Source of the DNA: Stereocaulon alpinum
Lineage: Eukaryota > Ascomycota > Lecanoromycetes > Lecanorales > Stereocaulaceae
Length of the DNA: 64,000 nucleotides
Direction: 5' to 3'
Assembly: GCA_018257865.1 (NCBI GenBank)
Contig: JAEUBA010000005.1
Coordinates: 1-64,000 of the forward strand
Part shown: positions 35,227-46,036 of the stretch, piece by piece
Position numbering within the stretch: the stretch's first letter is position 1
Layout of the letters: each line of letters begins with the position of its first letter
The notes under the pieces: generated by a model
What the model was told of the DNA's origin: nothing
Database searches by the model: none
What the model saw: the letters and a program-made list of their open reading frames with translations, nothing else
Position numbers and translations under genes: made by a program

Positions 35227-35916
35227 ATGGCGCCCACCCAACCAGACATTGTTTTTTACACCTCCGGCACGCCCAACGGACAAAAACTCAGCATGACCCT
35301 GGAGGAACTCGGAATCACTTACAAAGTGGGGAATATCCAGATAGGCACGAACGTCCAGAAGGAAGATTGATTTCTCAAGATCAACCCGAATGGACAAATC
35401 CCTGCTCTCGTTGATCGAACGCCTGGCTCAGACGGCAAGCCACGAGAAAAGCGCATTTTTGAGGGTGCTGCAATGATACTCTATCTATGCGAGAGGTACG
35501 TTAGCAGACCGAGACAAAGCGACTGTACAAAGTGCTGGAAGACCGCCTTGCAGAGCAGTCGAAGGCTGGTTCAAAGGGGCCGCGGCTCGTGGGCGACAAG
35601 ATGACCATTGCGGACCTGGCCTGTTTCTCCTGGGTGAATTGGGATGTACGGGCAGGTGTCAACGTCAAAGCATTCAAGCTTCTTAGCCAATGGTCAGATC
35701 GCGTCAATGACAGACCGGCTATGAAAGAAGGGGTTGGATGTTCCAGAGCCGTTTGAGATGAAGAAGAAATTGCAGACAAAGGTCAGACATCCTTAGGTTT
35801 CGGGCTTATGACCACGAACTGATAGTTCAATGCAGGAAGGGGAAGAGGAGTATCAGAAGATGAATAGTCAATGGATCATGAAAGGGCAGGAGGCAGACCA
35901 GGAAAAGCACAAGTAG
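35227..35916 (+). pseudogene. Glutathione S-transferase (Ure2/GST-like) pseudogene
   Basis: The N-terminal thioredoxin-like half is clear: VFYTSGTPNGQKLSMTLEELGI, then KINPNGQIPALVD and IFEGAAMILYLCER. A C-terminal piece follows (KRLYKVLEDRL, GDKMTIADLACFSWV, LSQWSDRVNDRPAMK), and the tail EGEEEYQKMNSQW...EKHK ends at a TAG (35914-35916). Lesions: a TGA at 35368-35370 where the family has Trp before FLKINPNG; an internal loss of about 70-80 residues between LCER and TKRLYK near 35495-35510; and a +1 frameshift near 35732 before DVPEPFEMKKK. A last intron (35782-35835) still looks spliceable. The remaining sequence is otherwise close to intact, so inactivation looks recent. Confidence 0.82.
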
Positions 35917-36370
35917 CAATGTCGGAAGTAACATAGTTCCAGTTTCAGTGATGATACAGGTAAGATTTTGTCCTTGGTCGATAACATCACTTGCCAAAGC
36001 GTACCCTGTTGCGCAGGCATGGGAAATGTTTTGAAGTTGGAACACTGCTCAATGGTTGGCCGTCATTGACCAAACCTTAGCGCCGTCTAAATCCGGTATC
36101 GTAGACATTCACTGTGCTAACGCCTACCTTATTGTTTAGACCACTGTTGCTATTGTCTAGAATAAAGCCGCTGCTGGTGCCCTGGCACCGCAGTGAATCC
36201 ATAGCATTGTGAGAATAATGATAATGGCCGCCTCGCATTTTCTTGCGCTCTCACCTGCACTCTACACCCCAACCTCCTTCCTCTGCTAGCCGCCCTCCGC
36301 GCCCGCTCTCTCGAGCTGAGCACACCCGCTCACAAATATACAAACTCACTGTAACCACGACATTTGCAGC
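35917..36370. other. Intergenic region upstream of unrecognised gene
   Basis: About 450 bp. The last 150 bp are C-rich on the + strand (CT/CC tracts), typical of a fungal promoter or leader. Confidence 0.4.
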
Positions 36371-37645
36371 ATGGCTTACCTCTCCTCCTTTACCAGAGTT
36401 AGCTGCATCACCGCTCCTGCGAGCAAATACCGCACGCCCTCTTCGATCAACTCGGCCGCAACGTTGGAGTTGGACCATTCTTTGGATCGCCGCACTATGA
36501 GTCCTGTCAAGCGCACTCAACAGTGGCTTGAAGCACCTACTCCAAAGAAGGGTCCAAACAACGTGGATCTTCGTAAAGTCAAGGGGAGTAGGATCATTAA
36601 GAGTCCCAGCAAGAAAGAAAAGCGCAAGAGCTTCTGGGGTTTAGAACTTCTATCCAGCTTCTTCAGCAAAGATCAGAAGGAGGAGACCACGGAAAATCTT
36701 GACGGGGATACATATGTGGAAAATGACGAGCCACTTCCCACAATTGAGCATGATCATGACTTCACTTTGGTTGAAGATAGTGAGGACGAGAACAAAGCTG
36801 CGAACACCAGACGTGCTCTCAAGGATGTCAACGATCGCTATCTCGACTACAACGATCCACGCATCAAAGAGTGGACCAAAGAGGAGATCTGGCTCTTCAA
36901 CAAGCTCCAAAAGCGTGGTGTAGAGCCATTGCTAATCTCGACCTGGTCTCTGGACTTTTCAACTTTCCCAGATCAGCTCTTCAGCCCGGATGAGAACCAG
37001 ATCTTCATCAAAAACATCCATACCTCCAGTGGCCATGGTAAGCAACTCTCCGTATCCTCTCTCCTGGAACCTAGTGCTAATACATATCTGCTTCCAGCTG
37101 CCAGCGCCCTTACGAGATTAATCGGCGCCGGCGCCTACGTTGACGGAAACATTGCTCAGCCAGAAAGACCCCTCCTTCGCGAACTCACCGCCTACTACAA
37201 ATGGACCCTTCAAGACGGCAACCTCCGTAACAGAGAGCATATCCCCAATGTCGTCGTTGCCTCTGCAAAACCCCGAGAAACAGTCGAGAGCGTTGTTAGC
37301 CGCCTTACTGACCAGCTACACTCGCTTGGCCGCCAATACCGCGACAAATGGCGGCACCCTGACTCTCACGAGAGCGATCAGCATCAGGTCTTCCTACACG
37401 ATATGCCCACCCTCTTCGGCTTTGTAATTAAATACAGCGTAGTGGCTATTGTGACTTGCGATTCGAGAATTCCGAGGAAGCCGATCAGAACGCTGATTAC
37501 GTGTGACTGGAAGCAAACGGGACAGAGCGTGTGGCATGCGCTTGCTGTGGCTATTACAATGGTGCGGGCAAGGAATCATCTTATGCAGTTGGATGAGGAG
37601 GGTGAGTTGGGAGATATCATCGAGGAGAGTGATCCCGATCTTTGA
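36371..37645 (+). CDS. Hypothetical protein, unrecognised
   Basis: A long open frame with a probable 60-nt intron at 37038-37097 (GTAAGC...CTTCCAG). Because 60 is a multiple of three and it contains no stop, the frame also reads through it. Spliced length is 404 aa from 36371 or 362 aa from the second ATG at 36497, which begins MSPVKRTQQWLEAPTPKKG. The N-terminal third is Lys/Ser-rich and then acidic. The rest looks folded, with WTKEEIWLFNKLQKRG, a W-SLDFSTFPDQLFS strand and a C-terminal beta-rich region (VVAIVTCDSRIPRKPIRTLITCDWK). There is no signal peptide or membrane span. I do not recognise the family; a nuclear protein is suggested only by the basic N-terminus. Confidence 0.7.
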   Translation: MAYLSSFTRVSCITAPASKYRTPSSINSAATLELDHSLDRRTMSPVKRTQQWLEAPTPKKGPNNVDLRKVKGSRIIKSPSKKEKRKSFWGLELLSSFFSKDQKEETTENLDGDTYVENDEPLPTIEHDHDFTLVEDSEDENKAANTRRALKDVNDRYLDYNDPRIKEWTKEEIWLFNKLQKRGVEPLLISTWSLDFSTFPDQLFSPDENQIFIKNIHTSSGHGKQLSVSSLLEPSANTYLLPAASALTRLIGAGAYVDGNIAQPERPLLRELTAYYKWTLQDGNLRNREHIPNVVVASAKPRETVESVVSRLTDQLHSLGRQYRDKWRHPDSHESDQHQVFLHDMPTLFGFVIKYSVVAIVTCDSRIPRKPIRTLITCDWKQTGQSVWHALAVAITMVRARNHLMQLDEEGELGDIIEESDPDL

Positions 37646-38315
37646 CTTGAATAACCGGGCTGTTCCTCTAGGTTGGAACGAGTTGCGAATGTGGCACGTA
37701 CGGGAATGGTTGATGCAGCGTTGCATGTGTCTTACCCAAATCCCCAAGTCACTTTTAGTAGCTAAAACATCGCGGTCTTGAATTTCGTTTAGTGTTTGAG
37801 ATACCCCATACAGTATGACAAGTGTCCTATCTTCTTTACACATCTAGGCTTATTCGGGCTTGTAGATGATGTTACGCATATCAGTCGCACCACAGCTTTC
37901 GTAAGCTGCAATCATGACGTCAGTGACGCTCTCAATATCTGATCATCTTGTCATTGATATACACCATATTCTCTGCGTTGTGGTGGTTGCTTTATACATT
38001 CAACTTGGCTTGACCTCGAGCTTTTCGCCCATAGCCCATCGTTGTCATCCTGCTCCTGCCAATGGGCATGCTGACTGTCCCCTCCACCCGCGCTTGCTAA
38101 CAAGCTGGCCCGTGGGCATTGCTGTTGCTCACTCCCAGACTCCATTCCAGACACGCAAATTTTGGGCGCCATAAGGTCACCATTTGGTACGCTCTGGCTT
38201 TGGGACGTGCAACACAATAAAGCAATGGCAACGCTCCCCTATGAAATCTTTGTTCACACAAACATGTAGTCACACAACATGTAGTGCGGGTATTTCGTGC
38301 TCTCGAACGCGAGCC
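37646..38315. other. Convergent intergenic region
   Basis: 670 bp between the unrecognised gene and the acyltransferase stop codon. Small frames on both strands are unsupported; nothing else is seen. Confidence 0.4.
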
Positions 38316-40806
38316 TCACAACCTTGCCCTTGTTTGTATCTCTTTCCGTCTCCTCTTCTTCGGAGTCTGAACGTCCTGCGGCGCCGCATCTGCCGGAGCA
38401 GCAGCGTTCTCAAAAAGCTGGTGGCCGACTTTGTCCGCCAGCACAAGCACGCGAGTACTTACTGTAGCGCCATCACGACGATTCTTCCCCTCTCTTCTAG
38501 ACTGGGCGATGGTCTCTATAAAGGTCCAGAGCTTTCCTTCGGGTACAATACCTCCTGTCTCTTGGTTGCGCTTAGGTGTCCAAGTTTCGGCCAGCTTGAT
38601 CGTGGAAGGAGTTTTCTTGTCTCGGCTTTTATGCAGTAAGACGATGCCCTCCTCCTCGAAGAGCTGGAAGGCGTTCTTGAGAGTCTCCTTGTTGACGGCT
38701 TCGAAGTAAGAGAGGTCACCTTGGTGATAGAGCGTCTTGCCTAGTAGCTGAGCCGCATCCTGTGTTTTCGTCACATCCAGCCATACGTCACTCTTCAGAC
38801 CCAGTGGCGGAGTCAACCCCATCAGAGACACAGCGCCGAGCCATGTCGATTCAATGAATGGCCAAATGAGGAAACAGTAAAAGTCGAAATTCTCCCGCCC
38901 GCTCTTCCTTTCGATATCATGTAAGTCTACTGAAAGTATCTTGCCTGCTGAGTCGCGAGTGACTGAGATTACTTGATCCCGTTCGAGACCTTGTAAAGTG
39001 ACCTCAAGATTGGTGAGAAGACCTGCGGTGGGGTATATGAACTCGCCACGGAAGAGCTAGGACTATTAGCGAAAGTATTAGAAGATGGATGTTTTGCCTT
39101 ACTTGTGAAAGAAAAGAGACCTGGTTGTAGAGAGCATCGAATGTTATCCTCTGATTTTCAGGTCCCCCTCCTTGTTTAACACGAGTGTACATAGCTGCCG
39201 AAACTAGTGCTTCAGAGATGAAGAGGTGAATGGTCATATTCCGATAGAATGAAAGTTGGAATCTGTCGACGGCGTAATATGTAGTCTCTGGCAGGTTGTC
39301 AATGATACCCACCAAACCAGATCCCAGAACATCAAGCCCTCGATCAACAACTACTTCGGTACGAGCGCCGGCGAAATGGGCTACTCGGCCACCCTTGTTT
39401 CTTACTCGATCGCTCAGCCACTCCACTCGCCGTATCAGCTCCGATTTCCCAACACCTCGGCCACGTAGAGTGAGCAGCACTGTGCCGATCAGAGCTGTGG
39501 GCATGACCACGGAGACTGCATTTATATCAGAGAGTACTTTATACCCTAATGTTCTCAATAAGCGAGTTCGGCTTTCTGGACTTTGTAGGCTAGCTGCACT
39601 ATGCACGGGTGTTGATTGATCATTACGAGCTTGCTGACCATTGATAAATTCCCTTAGACTCCAAGGCTCATGGAAACGAACGTCGACTCGTCCCAGCTTC
39701 AATGACAGCACGGATGATGCAGAGAGAAAGTCTTGGAGGTTCTCCTTGGGCTTTGGTTGACCAAGCAATTCACTGATATATGACTCAGTCTCGATCACTT
39801 TATCGTACTGTGTGCTGACAGGGCATATGATCGCATCATCTACCCGCCCGGACAGTACACTATCGAGAAGGAAACTTAGAATACCGAACTTGGGAGACAG
39901 AAGCTTGCCAGTCCTCGACCGACCACCTTCTATGAAACATTCAAAATTGAAGCCGTTCTGCAGAAGTGTGTCTATGTAGGACTGAACAAGGGTGGTGTAC
40001 AAGGCGTCGTCGCCGAAACTCCTTCTGATCCACATGGCACCAGCATGCTGCAGGAAGGACCCTACGGCAGGAAAGTTCAAATTGTCTCCTGCGACTACGG
40101 TAGGCAATCCTATTCCCAGTCGATAGCAAATGAGTTGGAGTGAAACATAGTCGACGTGTGACCGATGACATGGCAAGAATATGATGGACTGCTTCTTCTT
40201 CGCCGCTTGCACTGCGACAGATCGGAGACGGAGGACCTCCTCACTTGAGACATGTATTCCTTGATGATATGCTCTGGTGAGGAGCTGCGTGCAAATATAG
40301 TATGCACCCCTGATGAACCTCTTGCTCTCCATCTTGCATATCATTCCATCAGTCAAATCTGCTGCAACTTCCTGCAAGCTAGTCTCGATCTCTTGTCTCC
40401 TCCGTGTTCGGTTTGAAAGCTTGTCCTTCTCTTCGCCCAGTAGGCCTTCTTGCTCCTCAACCTCGACTCTCTGCTGTGCCAATTGCTCAATCCGCCTCTT
40501 TAACATCGGTGTCCTCAACACTGTTGCCTTCATGTTCTCTGAGAAGCCACTGTAAAAAATCGGTTGACCAATAACATCGTCATAGGCCCGCCAACCCATG
40601 CCGGAGACGTGGAGCGAGACTTCTCTGAGGAAGTCCAAAGGAGACTCGCGGAAACGGGCCATGTGCTCGACGAGGTTCCTTTCTTGACCTTCATGTTGAG
40701 TAGACGGAGGTTGGACATAGCCAGTTGAAAGTATGGTCAATTGGTCACCAAGAATATCCAGATCTGGCGCTGAAGCGGACGAACTTTCAGACTTTGGTGG
40801 AGGCAT
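38316..40806 (-). CDS. DHAP/glycerol-3-phosphate acyltransferase (PlsB/GNPAT-like) with PTS1-like tail
   Basis: Exons: 40806-39103 and 39056-38316 (46-nt intron), giving 814 aa. The acyltransferase blocks are in order: HRSHVDY (HX4D catalytic pair), AGAMWIRRSFG, FIEGGRSRTGK and ICPVSTQYDKV. This is the PlsB/GNPAT (DHAPAT) type rather than the short ER Sct1/Gat1 type. It should acylate glycerol-3-phosphate or dihydroxyacetone phosphate at sn-1, the first step of phospholipid or ether-lipid synthesis. The C-terminus ends R-A-R-L; ARL fits the peroxisomal PTS1 consensus [SA]-[KRH]-[LM], and a basic stretch (KKRRRK) lies just upstream. Peroxisomal location is therefore likely, as for mammalian DHAPAT. 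It shares a 238-bp divergent promoter with the DUF202 gene. Confidence 0.87.
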
Positions 40807-41044
40807 TATAGAAGCTCGGGTTAGCAGGTCGATAGTGCCCGTGGCAACATGGTCTATTCAAGCGCCGGCCCGTACCAGAAATAACGAAGAGAGATTTAGG
40901 TATGCTTGAAGGAGTTGTAGAGGAGCGTCAACAAGCCAGGTAGGTGTAAACGCTTTTCCGGCTTTACCTCGGTTTTTGGTGGGGCACTAAAGGTATTCCC
41001 CGCCAAACATCTCCTTGCTCACATACTTATACATCTACTCGACA

Positions 41045-41625
41045 ATGCCTTTTGTCGCAGATATCATCGAACCCCTTAATACGCGGGCTATTACCATAGA
41101 TCCGTGAGACTCGTCTCCTAAACGCGTGACCTATACTGACCACAATAGCTCATCAACCTCCCACCCCTTCCTCTTCCGCCCAATCTTTGCACCTCTTCTC
41201 TTTCCTAATGAATCTTCAGACGCCCGCGACCACTGTGCCAACGAACGCACATTCCTCTCATGGCTGCGGCTGAGCATATATATGACTGTCGTGAGCGTGG
41301 CCATCGTCATATCTTTCCATCTGAAATCCCAGCCTACGAGTATCGAGAAACGGATAGCACTACCTGTGGGCTTGATTTTCTGGGTGCTGAGCCTGGCTTG
41401 CTTGGCTAATGGATTCGCGAACTATGTCAAGACTGTTACGAAGTACTCGAGAAGGCAAGCGTTGGTGCAGAGTGGGTGGAAAACACAAGTGGTAAGTGTA
41501 CCCTGACACTGCTTACGAAGGCCGTCAAATCCTGAATCAGCAAAAAGGTGTTCACGATTGTGGCTTGTGCTATCGTAGCAGCTTGTATCTTATTCTTGTC
41601 TACGAATGCTGCATCAAGCCGGTGA
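41045..41625 (+). CDS. DUF202 family small membrane protein
   Basis: Exons: 41045-41103, 41149-41491, 41548-41625, giving 159 aa. The DUF202 signature is clear: RDHCANERTFLSWLRLSIYMTVVSVAIVISF (first membrane segment), then LPVGLIFWVLSLACLANGFANYV (second), and a third hydrophobic segment encoded by the last exon (FTIVACAIVAACILFLS). This topology is shared with the yeast vacuolar polyphosphate subunit Vtc1 and bacterial YidH, but the function here is unknown. The last acceptor (41547, AAAAAG) is chosen over an earlier CAG because only it restores the third membrane segment. The location is probably an endomembrane. Confidence 0.83.
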
Positions 41626-42509
41626 TCGATCTATATTGAGATATTCGAGATATGTACGCATTGACGAAAGTGCAGGCATGCAATGGTCATAGTGCAACAG
41701 CAAGATACTCATGTCTAGTCGAAGGAAGCGGGAATTACATTGCATAGGCGACAACCTCAGTGCTCTGCTGCAGGCCTAGGACAGAAGGCTGAAGACGCTT
41801 TCACCAGCCATTAGAGCGCGGAATTGGCAGGAGCCCCGGCCACGCTCGGGGTTGTACAGCGGGAGCAGCATCACTGAAGGCTCACTGGTATAGGCGCTGG
41901 TCAGGCGTTATGGAGTAGGCTATCGTCAAGGGCATGGACATTGAACAGCCTGATGGGTTGGGTATAGTACCACTTCGACGAATGTACATTGCACCTTCAA
42001 CTGCCTGAAACGAGGCTTCAATCTAGAGGACGAGAAGACAGAGCGTTGATATTTTGGCGGTACCCGCAAGTTGTTTGTATGTTCAGAATCGTAGAGTAGA
42101 GGAACGCGGAGAAGCACACTTTCGTTGAAGCCGACAAAGCCCTAATTGGGCTCACCGCTCAGTGGGCTACCCGCCCAAGAGGTAGCCTAGAGCAAATCGG
42201 GGTTGCCTTTTCAGGGTGCAATTTCGCAAGCCATCCGGATGCTTGAATTGTCGCCTACAGAAACCTAAGGTAGGACTGTATGGGGCTTGTTCCGGGCGGG
42301 TGGCCCACTCAGCAGTTTGGCCATTAAACATTGAACCAGTCTAAGTCGTTCGGCCATCTGAGACCGGGTTAGACGGACCCTCCATCGACTTTAGGGCCTT
42401 CCGCTGGTGCCACCAGAGGAGCTTCTCCAACTTCCTCACAACTTCCTCACGACTGCCCCTCTTCAACAGCCAGCCAATACTCAAAGGTTTGCTGTGGGTC
42501 CCCGCCAAC
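41626..42509. other. Intergenic region DUF202/IDI1
   Basis: About 880 bp. No coding pattern, RNA gene or repeat could be supported. The last 150 bp before 42510 are presumably the IDI1 promoter and leader. Confidence 0.4.
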
Positions 42510-43416
42510 ATGAGCAGTACGACTGCCCAAACCGAGACAGTCAACGCCGAGAATGTCATTCGCCTCTTCCCAGATGTCGATACTCACCTGGCCACCTCGC
42601 ACAGAGTCCCAAGTAATAACAATGATCTAGAAGGCTACGATGAAGAGCAGATACGCCTGATGGAAGAGGTCTGCATCGTCCTAGATGAGAACGATGTCCC
42701 AATTGGAAGTGCAAGCAAGAAAGTCTGTACGTTTTTCGATTGGTGACACCAAAGTCAGAACTACTTTCTGAACTTCTTTCAGGCCATCTGATGAAAAACA
42801 TCGATGAAGGGTTATTGCACCGTGCATTCTCCGTCTTCCTCTTCGACTCCAACGACCGCCTACTGCTGCAACAACGAGCTTCCGAGAAGATCACATTTCC
42901 AAATATGTGGACAAACACATGTTGTTCGCATCCCTTAGGAGTGCCTGGAGAGACTGGGAATGAGCTCGCGACGGCTGTACAAGGTGTAAAGAGAGCGGCT
43001 CAAAGGAAGTTGGATCAAGAGCTTGGGATCAAGGCGAAGCAGGTGCCGTTAGAGGAATTCCAGTTCCTGACGAGGATACACTACAAGGCGCCGAGTGACG
43101 GAAAATGGGGAGAACATGAAAGTGGGTTGTGTTAATCTCCTATCCTAGAGGTGCGCTGTGTACTGACATCATCGGCTCAGTCGACTACATTTTGTTCATA
43201 AGAGCCGACGTTGACCACACCCCAAATCCCAACGAAGTCAAAGACACACGATACGTTTCCGAAGACGAATTGAAAGCCATGTTCAAGGACAATACTCTCA
43301 AATTCACTCCGTGGTTCAAGCTGATATGCGAATCGATGCTGTTCGAATGGTGGGAGCATCTTGACAAAGGTCTTGAGAGGTACATTGGGGAGAAGAGCAT
43401 TAGACGGATGTTATGA
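42510..43416 (+). CDS. IDI1: Isopentenyl-diphosphate delta-isomerase
   Basis: Converts IPP to DMAPP in the mevalonate pathway feeding ergosterol and other isoprenoids. Exons: 42510-42726, 42783-43121, 43181-43416, giving 263 aa. This is a Nudix-fold protein with LLHRAFSVFLFDSNDRLLLQQR, the catalytic Cys region TNTCCSHPL, and GEHE at the exon 2/3 junction supplying the metal/catalytic glutamates. FTPWFKLICESMLFEWWE forms the C-terminal helix. The first intron interrupts KKVCHLM and the second GEHEIDYILF; both restore family-conserved strings. The length is somewhat above yeast Idi1 apart from a short N-terminal tail. Cytosolic or peroxisomal location is not visible from the sequence (C-terminus RRML). 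Confidence 0.95.
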
Positions 43417-44711
43417 GATATCACGCGAAACATTTGTTCATGCCTAATAACATTGGTGGATGGGGCTCTTAGGGATATTGACTGCTTGCATCAGTATCGA
43501 CTGTACCAGTAACTGTTCAGTACCTTCCCCACGCCTTCATGCCTCTTATCGTCGTCTTTCTGAAGCGACGACCCTGGCCCTAACCCTAACGGCAATGACC
43601 ATACCCCATATAGTAACCGTAGGCGACTGCTGTAGATCATCCCTGCCGTGGATCTCGATTGTTTAACAAAATCCCAAGAAAATGGACTTCAACGGTTCTC
43701 ACCGGCACACCCGGGGCCACCTCAACGGCCCAATCGTGGTGATAAAGCTATCACCACCAGAGGATGACGGCCTTATCAGCAGCTACTAACCAATGTCGAC
43801 TAGTGAAGTGATGTTGACCTACAGCAAGCGGAGCATTCTTCACTAAGGTATTAAAAGGGCGTCAGTGGGAGGACCGAGAGCATTGGACATGCATCCTAGA
43901 AGCCGACCTGCAGCACCTCGCTTCTGCCCGATTTGTTGCTTCCATTGTCAGGCCAATCATGCAAATCATGCAAATCATGGAATCACAAGACCTAAGGTAG
44001 TAACTAGCCAAGCTTTTAGAGAATTCCTCCGGCCAGTCCTCTAATAATACTTTGAATTCCGCCTCTTTTCCCCCAATTCCTACCAATTTTACTTTCTAGA
44101 CTTTCTCACAGACGTTGTTTATCTTATCAATCTACGACACTTAAGGCTACAGAACGCAGTACCCAGGCTCTCACATAAAGAGTGTCTGGCACCACTGGGA
44201 CATTCACTGCTACCTAAAGATAACACATCACACTGCGTCCCACTGCTTTATTGGTATCTCTAATCTCTTGGGAAAACTAAGAACTGAAAGTGATTCCTAC
44301 TCGTTACCCGTCTTCTTTTCTCCGATACCGTCTTTTCTTCAATATAAGAAGCTCTCCAATATCTGCGTTGATGTCGGTTGATACACGCCAATCCCTCACC
44401 TGCTTGCGTTATCCGTCCCGATTCGAGACGGTGTCGAGAACGCAGTTGTCGAAAGAACACAGTGGTGATTTGACGAGGCCAATTGATAGTCACTGAAGCC
44501 TCAGATCCGACCTGTCCACGTGATACAAACTTGATTACTACGTATGTGTAACCACGGGACTGACGAAAAGTCTGGGGTTCTGCTATTGGAGAAACAGGAA
44601 TTGATGCGGATGCCAGGTGAATGAATATCTTTCATCTGACCTTCCGTCACAGCAACACCTTCAAACACCGTCCCCATAAAACATTTAAGAATTAAGACGA
44701 GCGCAACGATC
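43417..44711. other. Intergenic region IDI1/GNAT gene
   Basis: 1.3 kb without a supportable gene. It contains two CCCTAA units at 43578-43590 and a 9-bp tandem motif (AATCATGCA, about three copies) around 43955-43980. No RNA gene was recognised. Confidence 0.4.
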
Positions 44712-45752
44712 ATGGAGAAGTCGAAGTGCAAACCTTCGACCGCTACGACCGAGTCCATGCTGTCCATGTCCCCAGCAAGTAGCTCCAGCCGCGCCACCAT
44801 GGAGAAAGCGAATCCCACGATGACAATCGACTCAATGCCATCCATGTCGCAAGCATCCAGCTCCAGCCACGCTGCCAGCATCTACCCTGTCCGTATCCTT
44901 AAGAAGAGTGAGTACAAACAAGCCGCCTTGTGCCTCGCCGAAGCCTTCAAAGACGATGAAGTGGTCCAGTATGCCATCAAGACTGGCGACCGCAAGAACT
45001 CGACCCTGGACAAGGATTGGAAGTTGCATCTTCACATGATGGAGTGTATCACGTATTCGCATTGCATCAGCGGGCTGGCGACTGTTATTGGGCCGAACTA
45101 TGATTGCGTTGCGCTTTGGTAAAGCTCCTTTCGTCTGATGACACCTCATCACTCTCACGCGAACGACTAAACGTAGTGTTGTGTAGGATGGCACCGGGTC
45201 AAAATCTAGACACCTTCTGTACCATGTTTCGTAGCGGTATGTTGGGCTTCAACTGGAAATTGCCCAAGGAAGGAAGGAAACGCTTCTTTGACGAATTCAT
45301 GCCTCTGTTGCACGATACTAAGCACGAGGTCCTTGGCAATGACGAGGAGCGGTCTTGGTACCTCGTATACATTGGTACCAAAGCTGGCTCGAGGGGCAAA
45401 GGGTATGCGAAGGCGTTGATTGAGGATACTACTAAGCAGGTAAGCTGCCTTTACATCATGAGCCTAAAGCAATAACCCTCAGCCGCATCTAAGCCAAGCA
45501 AGTCAATCGAACCCTTCCACTAACAGATACACACACCAGGCCGACATCGAAAACCGCATCACCTACCTCGAATGCAGCAACCCGCTCAACATCAAGCTCT
45601 ACAGCAGACTCGGCTTCAAACTAGTCAAAAAAATCTATCTCACGCGCGGTGAGAAACCTGTGGAAATGGATATCATGACGAGGTTGCCTGTCGAGGAGCA
45701 GCTTGCTGGGAAGACATTGAAGTTCCTCGGGGAGCTGGGGAGTCGGGAGTGA
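44712..45752 (+). CDS. GNAT family N-acetyltransferase
   Basis: Exons: 44712-45118, 45187-45439, 45540-45752, giving 290 aa. The acetyl-CoA-binding segment is SRGKGYAKALIEDTTKQAD (motif A, R-x-x-G-x-G/A), preceded by the strand WYLVYIGTK and followed by the typical final block RITYLECSNPLNIKLYSRLGFKLVKKIYL. The substrate is unknown. The first about 56 residues contain an imperfect duplication: two copies of a MEK...MSMSPASSSS/MPSMSQASSSS unit, separated by about 29 residues, that are Ser/Met-rich and probably disordered. The start could be the second copy's Met (44799). The last intron is 100 nt, long for this region. Confidence 0.85.
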
Positions 45753-46036
45753 GGGGATTGTGGAAGCGTACCGGGTGGAGGAGGTGGGGAATGTAACGGC
45801 CGTTTGAATGGTTGGGGGTGTGGGAACAGAATGTGCTAAGTGATTGGATGTTGATTGACGTCATGGGAGGAAGGAGTGGGATGTTTGGTAACAGATCGTG
45901 CTAGTCAACTTAGTTATTGCTAAATGCCACCAGTACACAGGCAATGCGATTCCTTCCTTGATTAATTGCCAACTGTCCTCTGGTCTGCCAAGCAACTTCC
46001 ACAAGCCCTTGTTTAGCTTCCAAAAGCACTAAGCTC

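Noticed and set aside
38184..38709. Plus-strand open frames of 90-150 codons
   Set aside because: They are antisense shadows of the acyltransferase last exon, which carries clear family sequence on the minus strand.
43578..43590. Two CCCTAA units as an interstitial telomere
   Set aside because: Two units occur easily by chance and the flanks are ordinary intergenic DNA.
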